From NCBI GenBank assembly GCA_944326625.1, contig CALVER010000017.1, positions 1 through 15,326 of the forward strand: a stretch of 15,326 nucleotides of DNA. The letters are read 5' to 3'. This DNA is from Candidatus Gastranaerophilales bacterium. Its GTDB lineage: Bacteria; Cyanobacteriota; Vampirovibrionia; Gastranaerophilales; Gastranaerophilaceae. The notes under the pieces are model-generated. The model was not told the origin of the DNA. It saw only the letters and a list, made by a program, of their open reading frames with translations, and ran no database searches. This document shows, piece after piece, positions 14,321 through 15,326 of this stretch. Numbering within the stretch: position 1 is the first letter of the stretch; every line of letters starts with the position of its first letter. A program made the position numbers and the translations under genes.

Positions 14321-14423
14321 GTGGTTCGAGCGCGAGCGAGCTGAGGCTGGAGCGCTTTTGCGGTTGTGTTGAAAACACATTAGCAAAACGCGGAATGCCG
14401 TTAAACGCGAGCAGGTCAAGACA
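14321..14423. repeat. T-loop-embedded element, type A/B hybrid, copy 3
   Basis: GTGGTTCGA (14321-14329) precedes a 94-bp element (14330-14423). The left part and central hairpin are identical to copy 1, while the right end (GCGAGCAGGTCAAGACA) is that of type B. Here the tRNA-Tyr tail is missing: the sequence continues AATTATG into the 3' end of the minus-strand gene at 14432. It is the broken right edge of the array. Confidence 0.75.
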
Positions 14424-14431
14424 AATTATGA

Positions 14432-14881
14432 TTATTTTATTTTTATAATTATTTTTATACAAAATGATACGAAAAGTAATAAATATATTGTTAAAATAAT
14501 ATATGTCACCAGTCTAAAAAAATCATTCACCTGCGAAAATATCCAATATATAATAAAAATATTAAAGATATAAAAAATTATTGAAATTACTTCAAAAATT
14601 ATTTTTATTATATCCGTTAATTTTTTCTTCTTAACAACAGGTACTTGATTATTGGTCAAATCATATAACATGGTAAAAAATAGTACCACACAAGAAACTG
14701 CTAAAGTAATAAACCATGGAATACCCGCCAATATATGGATAAACGGAAGATTATTCAAAAGACAAAACACTACGGGCAGAAAAAGCACCGTAATTATTAT
14801 ACCGCTATAAAAAGCATGGGCATAAGTTAAGGTATTCCGAAAAGAATCTAAATATTTGTCATATGTAGTAAACGTATCCAT
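14432..14881 (-). CDS. Small integral membrane protein, 149 residues
   Basis: I do not recognise a family. Four hydrophobic stretches are visible: about residues 25-45 (SGIIITVLFLPVVFCLL), 50-72 (ILAGIPWFITLAVSCVVLFF), 91-115 (IIKIIFEVISIIFYIFNIFIIYW) and 121-147. A basic loop PVVKKKK separates the second and third, which orients that loop to the cytoplasm. The start at 14881 has no Shine-Dalgarno sequence. A TATAAT (14906-14901 on the minus strand) lies 20 bp upstream, without a good -35. The last bases adjoin the hybrid element at 14423. It is most likely a real but lineage-specific protein. No function is proposed. Confidence 0.65.
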   Translation of the reverse strand: MDTFTTYDKYLDSFRNTLTYAHAFYSGIIITVLFLPVVFCLLNNLPFIHILAGIPWFITLAVSCVVLFFTMLYDLTNNQVPVVKKKKLTDIIKIIFEVISIIFYIFNIFIIYWIFSQVNDFFRLVTYIILTIYLLLFVSFCIKIIIKIK

Positions 14882-14941
14882 ATAAATAGTTTACCATTCA
14901 ATTATAGACTAATCAACTTTATATTTTGTATAAATGTTGAC

Positions 14942-15259
14942 CTAATGCGTAATCAACTTCAGCCCTGTAATTCCGCACACAATCAATCCGATACACAAAA
15001 GCCTTAATGCGGTTACGGGTTCTTTAAATAAAATTATTCCCAGGATTACAGTTCCGAGTGTGCCAATTCCTGTCCAAATGGCATAAGCCGTTCCGAGAGG
15101 CAGACTTTTAAGAGCAAGCGCAAGAAAATAAAAACTGGCAACCATACAAATTATTGTAATAACAGTTGCAACCGGTTGAGTAAACCCATGCGACAGCTTT
15201 AAACCTATTGCCCAGCTTATCTCAAACAATCCTGCAATTAATAAGATAATCCATTCCAT
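14942..15259 (-). CDS. sugE: SugE/Gdx-type small multidrug resistance transporter
   Basis: A 105-residue protein with four membrane helices, exactly the family length. MEWIILLIAGLFEISWAIGLKLSHGF contains the essential helix-1 Glu (EISWAIGLK). KSLPLGTAYAIWTGIGTLGTVILGIILFKEP is the SugE signature, and it ends GLKLITH as E. coli SugE ends GLKLSTH. SugE/Gdx dimers export guanidinium in exchange for protons. The QacE branch exports quaternary ammonium compounds, but the KLSHGF and WTGIGTLG features favour Gdx. I chose the ATG at 15259 over a GTG five codons upstream. The latter would bury the AAAGGA ribosome site (15266-15271), which is well spaced for 15259. Confidence 0.92.
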   Translation of the reverse strand: MEWIILLIAGLFEISWAIGLKLSHGFTQPVATVITIICMVASFYFLALALKSLPLGTAYAIWTGIGTLGTVILGIILFKEPVTALRLLCIGLIVCGITGLKLITH

Positions 15260-15304
15260 AATTTTTCCTTTCACTCACAAAATCTTAAAAGAAAAATTCC
15301 AAAA

Positions 15305-15326
15305 AGGTATTCCTTTCGGAATACCT
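15305..15326 (-). terminator. Hairpin with T-run upstream of sugE
   Basis: AGGTATTCC pairs with GGAATACCT around GAAA (minus strand), followed by TTTTTGGAATTTTT. It reaches the window edge, so it is either the terminator of a gene further right or the terminator stem of a leader controlling sugE. The 45 bp between it and the sugE start hold only the ribosome binding site. Confidence 0.7.

Larger units (their letters stand above)
13859..14412 (+). repeat. About 178-bp direct duplication flanking element B
   Basis: The block 13859-14037 (tRNA-Tyr 3' strand, terminator, spacer, GTGGTTCGA and most of element A) recurs at 14236-14412. It differs by about three substitutions and a T-run of six instead of eight. 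The period is 377 bp. The near-identity implies recent duplication or gene conversion. There is no protein gene in 13875-14431. Confidence 0.8.

Noticed and set aside
13859..14423. CRISPR-like array
   Set aside because: The repeats are long, few, of tRNA origin and irregularly spaced, and there are no spacers of uniform length or cas genes.

Overview
The window is AT-rich bacterial DNA. Its mix of a Wlb-type sugar dehydrogenase, paired WYL regulators, an unsplit and intein-free DnaE, and type IV pilin-like and small lineage-restricted proteins fits an uncultured gut relative of the Cyanobacteria (Gastranaerophilales/Melainabacteria). That placement is inference from gene style and codon bias, not from a marker gene comparison.

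Positions 1-5478 are mostly housekeeping. On the minus strand there is the 5' end of a type IV prepilin-like gene, with an odd overlapping short ORF. On the plus strand a tight run follows: a family 2 glycosyltransferase, a Gfo/Idh/MocA sugar dehydrogenase, a CDP-alcohol phosphatidyltransferase, the tRNA methyltransferase trmL and the NAD(P)HX dehydratase nnrD. The last four are closely spaced, and trmL and nnrD overlap. A 71-residue protein and anmK (anhydro-muropeptide recycling) run convergently on the minus strand. anmK is preceded by about 170 nt that contain a promoter, repeats and two mutually exclusive RNA hairpins, as in an attenuated leader or small RNA gene.

Positions 5494-11260 hold a roughly 400-bp regulatory region with three TACGTA sites, two overlapping genes for WYL-type regulators and a full-length dnaE.

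Positions 11261-14431 are the accessory part. After a REP-like palindromic element comes tRNA-Gly(GCC) with its promoter and terminator, then an orphan 582-residue membrane-anchored protein, then a tRNA-Thr(UGU), tRNA-Thr(GGU), tRNA-Tyr(GUA) cluster with a strong promoter. Behind tRNA-Gly and behind tRNA-Tyr lie four copies of a 93-97 bp non-coding element. Each sits exactly inside a copied tRNA T-loop: it begins right after GTTCG(A). In three of the four copies it is followed by the rest of the T-arm and acceptor strand of the neighbouring tRNA species. In these three, removing the element restores the exact tRNA sequence. The elements share their ends but carry different central hairpins. 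This family is the strongest candidate here for an undescribed system.

Positions 14432-15326, all on the minus strand, hold a small membrane protein, a SugE/Gdx-type small multidrug resistance transporter and a terminator hairpin just upstream of it.
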